From Rhizobacter sp. (lineage in GTDB: Bacteria > Pseudomonadota > Gammaproteobacteria > Burkholderiales > Burkholderiaceae), in NCBI GenBank assembly GCA_014379885.1, contig JACMKW010000042.1:1-5833 (forward strand): a stretch of DNA of 5,833 nucleotides. Reading direction: 5' to 3'. Made by a program: the position numbers and the translations under genes. The notes beneath the pieces were generated by a model. It saw only the letters and a list, made by a program, of their open reading frames with translations. It ran no database searches and was not told where the DNA came from. Every line of letters begins with the position of its first letter. Positions within the stretch are counted from its first letter, which is position 1. Shown here one piece after another: positions 1 to 5,833 of this stretch.

Positions 1-693
1 ATCCGCCACGGCGAATCGACCTGGAACCTCGAGAACCGCTTCACCGGCTGGACCGACGTGCCGCTCACCGACACCGGCGTCGAACAGGCCCGCCAGGCCG
101 GCCGGCTGCTCAAGTCCGAGAGCTACGAGTTCGACATGGCCTACACCTCGGTGCTCAAGCGCGCCATCTGGACACTGTGGCACTGCCTGGACGAGATGGA
201 CCGCACCTGGTTGCCGGTGATCAACGACTGGCGGCTGAACGAGCGCCACTACGGCGCGCTGCAAGGCCTGAACAAGGCCGAAACCGCCAAGCAATATGGC
301 GACGAACAGGTGCTGGTCTGGCGCCGCAGCTACGACACGCCGCCGCCGCCGCTGGCTGCCGACGCACCGCTAAGCCAGCGCAAAGACATCCGCTATGCCA
401 AGCTCAAGCCCGAAGACATTCCACTCACCGAATGCCTGAAAGACACCGTGGATCGCGTGCTGCCGGTGTGGAACGACAGCATCGCGCCCGCCATCAAGGC
501 CGGAAAGCGCGTGCTGATCGCCGCCCACGGCAACAGCATCCGCGCACTGGTGAAGTACCTGGACAAGGTCGCCGACGATGCCATCGTGGGGGTGAACATC
601 CCCAATGGCATTCCGCTGGTATACGAGCTCGATGCCGACCTCAAGCCCATCAAGAGCTACTACCTGGGCGACATCAACGCCAAGAAGCCCTAA
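1..693 (+). CDS. gpmA: 2,3-bisphosphoglycerate-dependent phosphoglycerate mutase, 5'-truncated by the window edge
   Basis: This cytoplasmic enzyme of glycolysis and gluconeogenesis interconverts 3-phosphoglycerate and 2-phosphoglycerate through a phosphohistidine intermediate. The frame is open from base 1 and gives 230 residues. The first, IRHGE, is the catalytic RHG motif, with the phospho-accepting His at residue 3. Against E. coli GpmA from memory the offset is constant at eight: His3 matches His11, Arg54 (in SVLKRA) matches Arg62, Glu81 (in [11 protein letters not shown]) matches Glu89, and His176 (in AAHGNS) matches His184. So about eight N-terminal residues and the start codon lie outside the window. 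The C-terminus ends shortly after YYLGD and is some 15 residues shorter than in E. coli; the missing tail is not catalytic. All active-site residues are present, so the enzyme should be functional. Its stop codon overlaps that of the convergent HD-GYP-like gene. Confidence 0.97.
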   Translation: MRHGESTWNLENRFTGWTDVPLTDTGVEQARQAGRLLKSESYEFDMAYTSVLKRAIWTLWHCLDEMDRTWLPVINDWRLNERHYGALQGLNKAETAKQYGDEQVLVWRRSYDTPPPPLAADAPLSQRKDIRYAKLKPEDIPLTECLKDTVDRVLPVWNDSIAPAIKAGKRVLIAAHGNSIRALVKYLDKVADDAIVGVNIPNGIPLVYELDADLKPIKSYYLGDINAKKP

Positions 694-1841
694 CTCGGCA
701 GACCGTACAGCCGCTCGGGCGGCACGCGGGTCACGATCGATTTGTCGGCCACCAAGCCGACGATGGCGTGCTCGGGCCGCGCGGTTTCGCGGCGAACCAC
801 ATTCAGGATGGGCACCGCGGTGCGGTCGGTGATGCTCACCGCCAGCGGCGTGTTGGCGCTGGCGGTGCGCCGTATCACCACCGCCAGCTCACCTGACTTG
901 AGCTTAACGAACTCGCCCGGCGGGTAGATACCAAACTCCTTGATGATGGCCATGGCCATGGGCCCGCCGCCGTCGATCTTGAACAACTGTCGCGCCGCCT
1001 CTTGCACCGTGAGCGGCTGGCGAATCGCGCGCGGGCTGATCTTGGCCATGAAGACGTCGGCGTACTTGAGCGCTTTTGCCATCTCTGACATCTGCGTGAG
1101 CTTGTTCGGGTAACCGGTGCCGTCGGTCCACTCGTGGTGCTGCTCTACGGCGGTGAGCCACTCTTCATCGGCCACGCCCACATCGCGCAGCATCTGCGCA
1201 CTCTTGAGCGGGTGGTCGTGCAGGATCACACGCTGCTCGGCGAGCATCGGCACACCTTGGGCCGCGAGGCGGCCTTGCAGCTCGAACACCGACATGTTCA
1301 TCGTGAGCGCTGCCTTCACCAGCGTGATGCAGCGCTCGCGCGGCCAGCCGATGCGATGCGACATCAGAAAACAGATCAAGGCCGTGAAGACGGCATGGCT
1401 CAGGCCGTAAATGGCAAAGCGGTGCTGGTCTTGCCGCACCGACAAGAAAATGCCGATGTCGGCGTCGCGCTCGACCAGCTGGGCCAGGTTGTTGGCCAGT
1501 TCGTCCAGCCGAGCAGGGAAGCCGGCTTCTTCGTTGATGCCCTTGACCGCCCGCTCAAGGCGCCAGAAGAGCTTGTCCCACAGCCCGAACAGGCTGACGG
1601 GGCGCTTATCGGCCGGTGTCGGCTCGACCGGGCGCCCACCCGCAGCGGCCACCGCAGCGATCGCGGCTTTCACCTCCTCGGGGTTGACCATGGCCCCGTG
1701 CGACAGCAGCGCGGCGAGCTGCTCGTCATCTTCGATCACGCCACCGCGCGCCAACAACAAGTGGCCCTCGGCGTCTCGCACTTCCCACATGGATGGAATG
1801 CCAAAGTGCACCAGCGAGCGCGACATCCTGACCCAAGCCAT
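690..1841 (-). CDS. Degenerate HD-GYP-domain protein lacking the HD metal-binding pair
   Basis: The product is 383 residues with no signal peptide or clear membrane segment, so probably cytoplasmic. Residues 1-50 form a small N-terminal module ([21 protein letters not shown] at its core) often seen ahead of HD-GYP domains; a linker follows, and the HD-GYP fold runs from about 115 to 325. HHE (235-237), DGTGYP (240-245), His149, His208/His210 and the Asp of YAD (262) are kept. Where the family has LHDIGK, this protein has TMNMSV, so the HD pair is Met181-Asn182, and the second Asp of the ADVYDAL motif is Met. Active HD-GYP proteins hydrolyse cyclic di-GMP at a two- or three-metal site; this one probably cannot, and may bind nucleotide or partners instead. 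ATG 1841 is chosen because GGAGG (1852-1848) sits six bases upstream. A GTG at 1877 would add 12 residues but overlaps the candidate promoter. Fold confident, function uncertain. Confidence 0.88.
   Translation of the reverse strand: MAWVRMSRSLVHFGIPSMWEVRDAEGHLLLARGGVIEDDEQLAALLSHGAMVNPEEVKAAIAAVAAAGGRPVEPTPADKRPVSLFGLWDKLFWRLERAVKGINEEAGFPARLDELANNLAQLVERDADIGIFLSVRQDQHRFAIYGLSHAVFTALICFLMSHRIGWPRERCITLVKAALTMNMSVFELQGRLAAQGVPMLAEQRVILHDHPLKSAQMLRDVGVADEEWLTAVEQHHEWTDGTGYPNKLTQMSEMAKALKYADVFMAKISPRAIRQPLTVQEAARQLFKIDGGGPMAMAIIKEFGIYPPGEFVKLKSGELAVVIRRTASANTPLAVSITDRTAVPILNVVRRETARPEHAIVGLVADKSIVTRVPPERLYGLPS
710..723 (+). terminator. GC hairpin just after gpmA, weak terminator candidate
   Basis: A perfect 5-bp stem, GCCGC/GCGGC, encloses a TCGG tetraloop 17 bases after the gpmA stop codon. 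It lies inside the last codons of the convergent HD-GYP-like gene. No T-run follows, so it does not look like a classical intrinsic terminator. It could stall polymerase or protect the 3' end of gpmA mRNA, or be chance in GC-rich coding sequence. Confidence 0.2.
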
Positions 1842-1847
1842 GGCAAG

Positions 1848-1852
1848 CCTCC
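1848..1852 (-). promoter_or_regulatory. Shine-Dalgarno site that sets the HD-GYP-like gene start
   Basis: On the minus strand GGAGG is followed by the six-base spacer CTTGCC and then ATG at 1841. This near-ideal site favours the ATG over the in-frame GTG at 1877. Confidence 0.75.
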
Positions 1853-1854
1853 GG

Positions 1855-1865
1855 TTTTGCCAAAA
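1855..1865. repeat. Small palindrome TTTTG-C-CAAAA, possible operator
   Basis: A perfect inverted repeat with 5-base arms and a 1-base centre lies between the candidate -10 element and the Shine-Dalgarno site of the HD-GYP-like gene, overlapping the end of the -10. It is AT-rich in a GC-rich setting. The position would suit a repressor site, but only one copy is seen and no regulator is assigned. Confidence 0.3.
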
Positions 1866-1892
1866 TGTAGCCTCCACCGCGCCGACGGTCTA
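1864..1892 (-). promoter_or_regulatory. Candidate sigma70-type promoter for the HD-GYP-like gene
   Basis: TAGACC (1892-1887) and TACATT (1869-1864) each match four of six consensus bases of the -35 and -10 elements and are separated by exactly 17 bases. Transcription would start near 1857, giving a leader of about 16 bases that still contains the GGAGG site. Found by eye, and chance matches of this quality are common. Confidence 0.3.
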
Positions 1893-1918
1893 GGCGAAAA
1901 ACCACACATATCCGCCCA

Positions 1919-1947
1919 TTGCGCATGGCGCGCTACGGGCCGATGAT
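1919..1947 (+). promoter_or_regulatory. Candidate sigma70-type promoter for the binding protein-kinase operon
   Basis: TTGCGC (1919-1924) and GATGAT (1942-1947) each match four of six consensus bases with a 17-base spacer. Transcription would start near 1954, just ahead of the AGGAA at 1956-1960 and 20-odd bases before the ATG at 1977. A short dyad, CCAT-5-ATGG (1916-1928), overlaps the -35. If correct, translation cannot start at the TTG at 1950. Weak evidence, by eye only. Confidence 0.25.
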
Positions 1948-1976
1948 CGTTGCCCAGGAAAGCCCCCGAACACGCC

Positions 1977-2768
1977 ATGCGAACCGTCCATCGCCTCCTG
2001 CTCCTGCTTGCTGCGCTGCTGGGGGCCTCTCAAGGTGCAGCAGCTGCCGACAAACCCGACTGCGCCCGCCCGCTGACCCTGGCCCTGCATGACCATGGCC
2101 TGCTGTATTCGGCGCAAACGGGCGAAGGCATCGACAAGGATTTCGCCGACGAGCTCGCGCGGCGCAGCGGCTGCAAGTTCAACGTGAGCATGATGCCGCG
2201 GGCGCGCATCTGGCAGCTGATCGAATCGGGCGCGCTCGACTTCAGCCTCTCAGGCATCACCAACGACGCGCGCGAGCGCTTTGCCGGCTTTGCCTGGTAT
2301 TTCTCCAACAAGTACTACCTGCTGGTGCGCAAAGACGCCGGCGTGAAAACGATCGCTGACTTCGAGCGCAACCCCGCACTCAAGCTGGGTGCGATCCGCG
2401 GCTTTCGCTACAACCCCGGCGGCAACCGCCTGGTCGACAAGCTGGACGCCGAGATGCGCATGAGCTTCGCCAACAGCCTCGACCCGCTCTACCAGGTGCT
2501 GCTGGAGGGTCGCGTGCAAGGCATGATCATCGAGCCGTTCGACTACCCCCATATCGAGCGCAGCGCCATCCGTGCACAAACCGCCATCCTCGAGTTCGAC
2601 GACCCCGCCGTGCCGCACGGGCTCATCATGTCGAAGAAGGCTTTGTCGAGCGCACAGCAGCAAGCCTGGCGTGAGGTGGTCAACAGCATGCGCGCCGACG
2701 GCACGGTGCAGCGCATCTTCGAGAAGTACTTCGCCCCTGATCTGGCACGCGCCATGACGCAGTTCTGA
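1977..2768 (+). CDS. Periplasmic substrate-binding protein (SBP_bac_3 type), probable co-sensor of the adjacent kinase
   Basis: A 263-residue secreted protein. Residues 1-24 are a textbook Sec signal peptide: MRTVHR, a Leu/Ala-rich core (7-17), then AAAA before Asp25. This supports ATG 1977 over the in-frame TTG at 1950, although the nearest Shine-Dalgarno-like AGGAA (1956-1960) is rather far away. The mature part has the size and pattern of amino-acid-type binding proteins: GIDKDFADELA (51-61) in lobe 1, ALDFSLSGITNDARERF (86-102), where Arg99 probably matches the Arg that holds a ligand carboxylate, the cross-over around 110-120, and a C-terminal helix region ending RIFEKYF. The only cysteines, 29 and 66, each precede a predicted strand and could form a disulfide. 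No permease or ATPase gene is adjacent in the window; the kinase follows after eight bases, so a sensing role is likely. The ligand cannot be named. Confidence 0.88.
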   Translation: MRTVHRLLLLLAALLGASQGAAAADKPDCARPLTLALHDHGLLYSAQTGEGIDKDFADELARRSGCKFNVSMMPRARIWQLIESGALDFSLSGITNDARERFAGFAWYFSNKYYLLVRKDAGVKTIADFERNPALKLGAIRGFRYNPGGNRLVDKLDAEMRMSFANSLDPLYQVLLEGRVQGMIIEPFDYPHIERSAIRAQTAILEFDDPAVPHGLIMSKKALSSAQQQAWREVVNSMRADGTVQRIFEKYFAPDLARAMTQF

Positions 2769-2770
2769 GG
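2767..2770 (+). promoter_or_regulatory. Shine-Dalgarno GAGG overlapping the upstream stop, supports a TTG start
   Basis: GAGG shares bases with the TGA stop of the binding-protein gene and lies six bases before the TTG at 2777. This supports the TTG start of the kinase and suggests translational coupling. Confidence 0.65.
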
Positions 2771-2776
2771 CCTGCG

Positions 2777-5365
2777 TTGAAACGCGCCCTCCCGCTTCTG
2801 TTGGCCGTGACGGTGGGGCTGGCCTCGCTGGGCATCACGGCCTGGCTGTGGCGCCACGAGCAGCAGACCGGTGAAGCCCGCATGAAGGCAAGCTTCGATG
2901 CCGGCCTGCGCCAGACCACCGACGGCATCGAGCAGCGCATGGCGAGCTACGAGCAGATGCTGCGCGGCCTGCAAGGCCTGTTCACGGCCTCAGGCGGTGT
3001 CAACCGGCAAGCGTTCGACACTTACGTCGACGCCTTGCTGGCCGGCGCCGACATCGCCGGGCTGCAAGCCTTCGCCTATGGCCCCTGGCTGCCCGGCGAC
3101 CAGACCACCGCCCACGTGGCCGCACAGCGCACCGATGGTGCACAGGGCTACACCATCAACCCGCCCGGTCAGCGCGACTTTCAGGTGCCGGTAACCTACA
3201 TCTCCCCTGGCGGTGGGCGCAGCGCCAAGGCCCTGGGCTACGACGTCTATCAAGACCCGGTGCGCCGCGCCGCGCTGCTGAAGGCGCGCGACTCGGGCAA
3301 CGCCGCCATTTCGGGCCGGATCCACCTCGTCACCGAACCCGACCAGGAGCCGCAGTACGGCTTTCTGATGGTGCTGCCGTTGTACGCACGGGGCCAGCCC
3401 CTCGACAGCATCGCGCTGCGCCGCAAGCACCTGGTGGGCTGGGTGTGGGCCGGCATCCGGGTCGGCGATTTCATGTCGAGCCTGTACGGCGAGGGCGCGC
3501 CGGGCCTGGAGCTGCGCATCCACGACGGCATCGAGCTCGCAGACACCACGCTGATGTACCGCTCAGGCAACGCTGCCCGCCGCACTGCGCCTGCACGCTT
3601 CGAGGCCGAGGAATACATCGGCCTGGCCGGGCATGCATGGACGCTGGTGGTGCGCACCCAGCCGCGCTTCGAGCAATACCACCAGCAAAACGCCGCACGC
3701 ATCATCCTGATTGCCGGCTTGGGGCTCAGCCTGCTGCTGGCCTGCCTGAGCTACCTGCTGATGACGGCGCGCGAGCGTGCTTACGGTGTGGCACACGCCA
3801 TGACCGGCGAGCTGCGCGAGAGCGAAGTGCGCTACCGGCGCATTGTGGAAACCGCCAACGAAGGCATCTGGTTGATCGACGCGCAGCAGCGTGTTTCGTT
3901 CGCCAACGCCAAGATGCTGCAGATGCTGGGCTGCACCGAAGCCGACCTGCTGGCGCGCCCGCTGCTCAGCTTCATCAGCGAGCCCGACCATGATCTGGCG
4001 CGCGCCGATCTCGAACGCCGGGAGGCAGCACCGCACGAGCCACACGACCTGCGGTTTCGCCGTTTCGACGGTACCGAGCTGTGGGTCGCGATGTCGGTGG
4101 CCACCATCTTCGACGCTGACGGCAGCTATGCCGGCGCACTCGGCATGCTGACCGACATCACCGAGCGCAAACAGGCCGAGTCCCGGCGCCTGGCGCTGGA
4201 ATCGCAGCTGCGCGAGTCGCAAAAGATGGAAGCCATCGGCACACTCGCGGGCGGCATTGCGCACGACTTCAACAACATCCTCGCGGCGATCCTGGGCAAC
4301 GTGTCGATGGCACGCCAACAAGCCGGTGCCAGCAGCCCCGCCTTGCAAGCGAGCCTGGCGCAGATCGAGATGGCCGGCGTGCGCGGGCGCAGCCTGGTGC
4401 AGAAGATCCTGGCCTTCAGCCGCATGCAGCCGCACCTGCTGGTGAACCAGGCCATGCGCCCGTTGGTGGAAGAAGCGGTGGCCCTGCTGCGCTCCACGCT
4501 GCCGGCATCGGTGGAGCTCGATGTGCGACTCAGCGACGCGCCGCTGCAAGTGGGGGCCGATGCCACCCAGGTGCAGCAGATCCTGATGAACCTGTGCACC
4601 AACGCCTGGCATGCGCTGCAAGGCCGTGCCGGGCGCATCACCATCGAGCTGCGCGAGGTCATCTTGAGTACCGAAGCCGCGCAAGCACTGGGCGACTTGC
4701 GCTCGGGCCCGCACGCCCACTTGCGTGTGAGCGACACCGGTTGCGGCATGAACGAGGCCACCCGGGCGCGCGTGTTCGAGCCCTTCTTCACCACCAAGCC
4801 GGTGGGCCAGGGCACTGGGCTGGGCTTGTCGGTGGTGCACGGCATCGTCACCGCTCACCGGGGGGCCATCGTGGTCGAGAGCGTGCCCGGCCTGGGCAGC
4901 AGCTTTCACCTGTACCTGCCCTTGATGTCTGCGTCGGACAGTGGCGCAGCACAGACTCCCGGCGCAACACCAACACTACGCGGCCAGGGGCAGCATGTGC
5001 TCTATGTCGACGACGACCCGGCCATGCTGCTGATGGTCAAGAGCCTGCTGCAACACACGGGCTACCGTGTCACCACCATCGAACACCCACGAGAGGCCGC
5101 CGACCTGGTGCGTGCGCAACCCGGCGACTTTGACCTGGTGGTGACCGACTTCAACATGCCCGAGCTCACCGGCATGGACCTCGCGCTCGAACTGGCACGC
5201 ATCCGGCCCGGCCTGCCGGTGGTGATCAGCTCAGGCTATGTGTCCGACGACATGCGCGAGGCCGCACAGCGTGCCGGTGTGCGCGGGCTGATGCAAAAGG
5301 AGTACACGCTGGAACAACTGGCCGAGATCGTGCACTCGGTGCTGGCGGAGCGCCCGTTCGCCTGA
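2777..5365 (+). CDS. Hybrid sensor histidine kinase, CHASE-PAS-HisKA-HATPase-REC
   Basis: An 862-residue inner-membrane kinase. Order: TM1 (about 5-25); periplasmic CHASE sensor (about 40-295, with NRQAFDTYV, GYDVYQDPVRRAAL and GFLMVLPLY); TM2 (about 308-329); PAS with PAC end (about 350-463, GMLTDITERK); HisKA with phospho-accepting His496 in AHDFNN; HATPase_c with N-box N605/N609, G1 DTGCGM (653-658), F-box FEPFFTTK (667-674) and G2 GTGLGL (679-684); a flexible linker (718-737); and REC (about 738-855) with D745/D746, phospho-accepting D791, S819 and K841. Every catalytic motif is intact, so it should autophosphorylate and pass phosphate to its own REC. K841 is followed by Glu and not the usual Pro. 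The TTG start keeps TM1; the next Met (36) would remove it. It is eight bases after the binding-protein gene, so co-transcribed. CHASE domains bind small extracellular molecules; the signal here is unknown. No HPt or output regulator is nearby. Confidence 0.95.
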   Translation: MKRALPLLLAVTVGLASLGITAWLWRHEQQTGEARMKASFDAGLRQTTDGIEQRMASYEQMLRGLQGLFTASGGVNRQAFDTYVDALLAGADIAGLQAFAYGPWLPGDQTTAHVAAQRTDGAQGYTINPPGQRDFQVPVTYISPGGGRSAKALGYDVYQDPVRRAALLKARDSGNAAISGRIHLVTEPDQEPQYGFLMVLPLYARGQPLDSIALRRKHLVGWVWAGIRVGDFMSSLYGEGAPGLELRIHDGIELADTTLMYRSGNAARRTAPARFEAEEYIGLAGHAWTLVVRTQPRFEQYHQQNAARIILIAGLGLSLLLACLSYLLMTARERAYGVAHAMTGELRESEVRYRRIVETANEGIWLIDAQQRVSFANAKMLQMLGCTEADLLARPLLSFISEPDHDLARADLERREAAPHEPHDLRFRRFDGTELWVAMSVATIFDADGSYAGALGMLTDITERKQAESRRLALESQLRESQKMEAIGTLAGGIAHDFNNILAAILGNVSMARQQAGASSPALQASLAQIEMAGVRGRSLVQKILAFSRMQPHLLVNQAMRPLVEEAVALLRSTLPASVELDVRLSDAPLQVGADATQVQQILMNLCTNAWHALQGRAGRITIELREVILSTEAAQALGDLRSGPHAHLRVSDTGCGMNEATRARVFEPFFTTKPVGQGTGLGLSVVHGIVTAHRGAIVVESVPGLGSSFHLYLPLMSASDSGAAQTPGATPTLRGQGQHVLYVDDDPAMLLMVKSLLQHTGYRVTTIEHPREAADLVRAQPGDFDLVVTDFNMPELTGMDLALELARIRPGLPVVISSGYVSDDMREAAQRAGVRGLMQKEYTLEQLAEIVHSVLAERPFA

Positions 5366-5373
5366 ACGCGGGC
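5352..5373. terminator. Bulged hairpin across the kinase stop codon, possible bidirectional terminator
   Basis: GCC (5352-5354) and CGTTC (5355-5359) pair with GAACG (5364-5368) and GGC (5371-5373) around a GCCT loop, leaving a two-base bulge: eight pairs, GC-rich. It covers the kinase stop codon and lies just beyond the end of the convergent MATE gene, the expected place for a shared terminator. Neither side has a T-run, so termination by this element alone is doubtful. Confidence 0.3.
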
Positions 5374-5383
5374 TGCGGCCTGT

Positions 5384-5833
5384 TCATTCCAGCAACCGGT
5401 GGCGCGTCCAGGCCGTGCCGCGCATGCGCTTGCGAAACAGCACGCCGCGCACGACCCAGTCGCCGAACATGCCCAGCCACACGCCGACGACGCCCAAGCC
5501 GAGCACGATGCCCAGCAGATAACCGGTCATGATGCGCAAGCCCCACATCGTGGCCGTGCCTACCACCAGCGCGTAGCGTGTGTCGCCCGCACCACGCAAG
5601 CCCGCGGGCAGCACGAACGACGCAGCCCACACCGGCATGAACAGGCAGCTCAGCGCAATCAACATGGCTGCCTGGCGCGTGACCTCGCGGTCACTGCCGA
5701 ACAGGCTGGCCAGTGGCCATGACAACGGCAGCACCACGGCCGCCACCGCCGTGAGCGACCAGCTCGCGCTGCGCACCAGGCGGCGCAGCATGCGGTGCGC
5801 ACGTTGCACCTGGCCCGCCCCGAGGCGCATGCC
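5384..5833 (-). CDS. MATE-family efflux transporter, C-terminal part, 5' end beyond the window
   Basis: The frame is open to the window edge, giving 149 residues, about a third of the usual length of 440-480. MATE proteins are inner-membrane antiporters that expel drugs or metabolites in exchange for Na+ or H+. The fragment begins with GMRLGAGQVQRAHRMLRR, matching the internal cytoplasmic loop of the family (commonly RVGxxLGxG...A), so the Met at 5830 is internal and not a start. Hydrophobic segments lie at about 25-46, 54-76, 88-108 and 110-128. The hallmark GLRGAGDTR (78-86) is followed by the aromatic-rich W97...R100 helix, and the protein ends in a basic tail (RKRMRG...). Substrate and subfamily cannot be given from this part. 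It converges on the kinase gene with an 18-base gap and is not part of the sensor operon. Confidence 0.92.
   Translation of the reverse strand, partial: GMRLGAGQVQRAHRMLRRLVRSASWSLTAVAAVVLPLSWPLASLFGSDREVTRQAAMLIALSCLFMPVWAASFVLPAGLRGAGDTRYALVVGTATMWGLRIMTGYLLGIVLGLGVVGVWLGMFGDWVVRGVLFRKRMRGTAWTRHRLLE

Noticed and set aside
177..896. 239-residue frame overlapping gpmA and running past its end
   Set aside because: The translation is an Arg/Ala/His-rich out-of-frame reading of gpmA followed by antisense of the next gene; no motif and no ribosome site were seen.
1842..1877. GTG at 1877 as start of the HD-GYP-like protein
   Set aside because: The 12 added residues do not look like part of the domain, the candidate -10 element lies inside them, and ATG 1841 has a strong GGAGG site.
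1134..1946. 270-residue open frame antisense to the HD-GYP-like gene
   Set aside because: It shows no family features, is rich in Arg and His, and the opposite strand has a clear domain, a good ribosome site and a good start.
1950..1976. TTG at 1950 as start of the binding protein
   Set aside because: It would put nine extra polar residues before an otherwise ideal signal peptide, lacks a ribosome site, and falls at or before the candidate transcription start.
4126..4851. 241-residue antisense frame inside the kinase
   Set aside because: Ser/Ala/Cys/Arg-rich translation with no domain; it covers the HisKA and HATPase coding region of the real gene.
3563..4909. Long 448-residue open frame antisense to the kinase
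   Set aside because: It lies wholly inside the kinase gene, whose domains are unmistakable. Its translation is His/Gln/Ala-rich low-complexity sequence with no recognisable motif, typical of an antisense shadow in GC-rich DNA.
2777..5365. Possibility that the kinase is inactive or a pseudogene
   Set aside because: The frame is unbroken and the H, N, G1, F and G2 boxes and the receiver aspartates are all present.

Overview
The window is GC-rich and densely coded on both strands. It carries one complete signal-transduction pair, one complete HD-GYP-like gene and two metabolic or transport genes cut by the window edges. Base composition, codon use and protein sequence (a GpmA close to proteobacterial forms, an HD-GYP variant of a kind I associate with Burkholderiales) suggest a betaproteobacterium, most likely of the order Burkholderiales. 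That placement is inference from reading alone.

Layout, left to right. (1) 1-693 (+): the 3' part of gpmA, phosphoglycerate mutase of glycolysis, lacking only about eight N-terminal residues. (2) 690-1841 (-): a cytoplasmic protein with an HD-GYP fold that keeps the HHE...DGTGYP signature but has Met-Asn where the metal-binding His-Asp pair should be. It meets gpmA tail to tail with a 4-bp overlap of stop codons. (3) 1842-1976: a divergent control region with weak candidate promoters in both directions and a small AT-rich palindrome. (4) 1977-2768 (+): a secreted periplasmic substrate-binding protein of the amino-acid-binding type (SBP_bac_3). (5) 2777-5365 (+): an 862-residue membrane hybrid histidine kinase, TM-CHASE-TM-PAS-HisKA-HATPase-REC. 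It starts at a TTG codon eight bases after the preceding stop, so the two genes are almost certainly one operon. (6) 5384-5833 (-): the C-terminal part of a MATE-family multidrug/Na+ antiporter, convergent with the kinase.

Working model (inference): the binding protein has no ABC permease or ATPase gene beside it in this window and is coupled to a kinase with its own periplasmic CHASE sensor, so it may act as a ligand-presenting co-sensor and not as a transport component. The kinase keeps all catalytic motifs and ends in its own receiver domain, but no HPt protein, separate response regulator or DNA-binding output is encoded here. The divergent, probably catalytically dead HD-GYP protein is a possible but unproven functional neighbour. 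I found no RNA genes, insertion sequences, CRISPR arrays or phage features.
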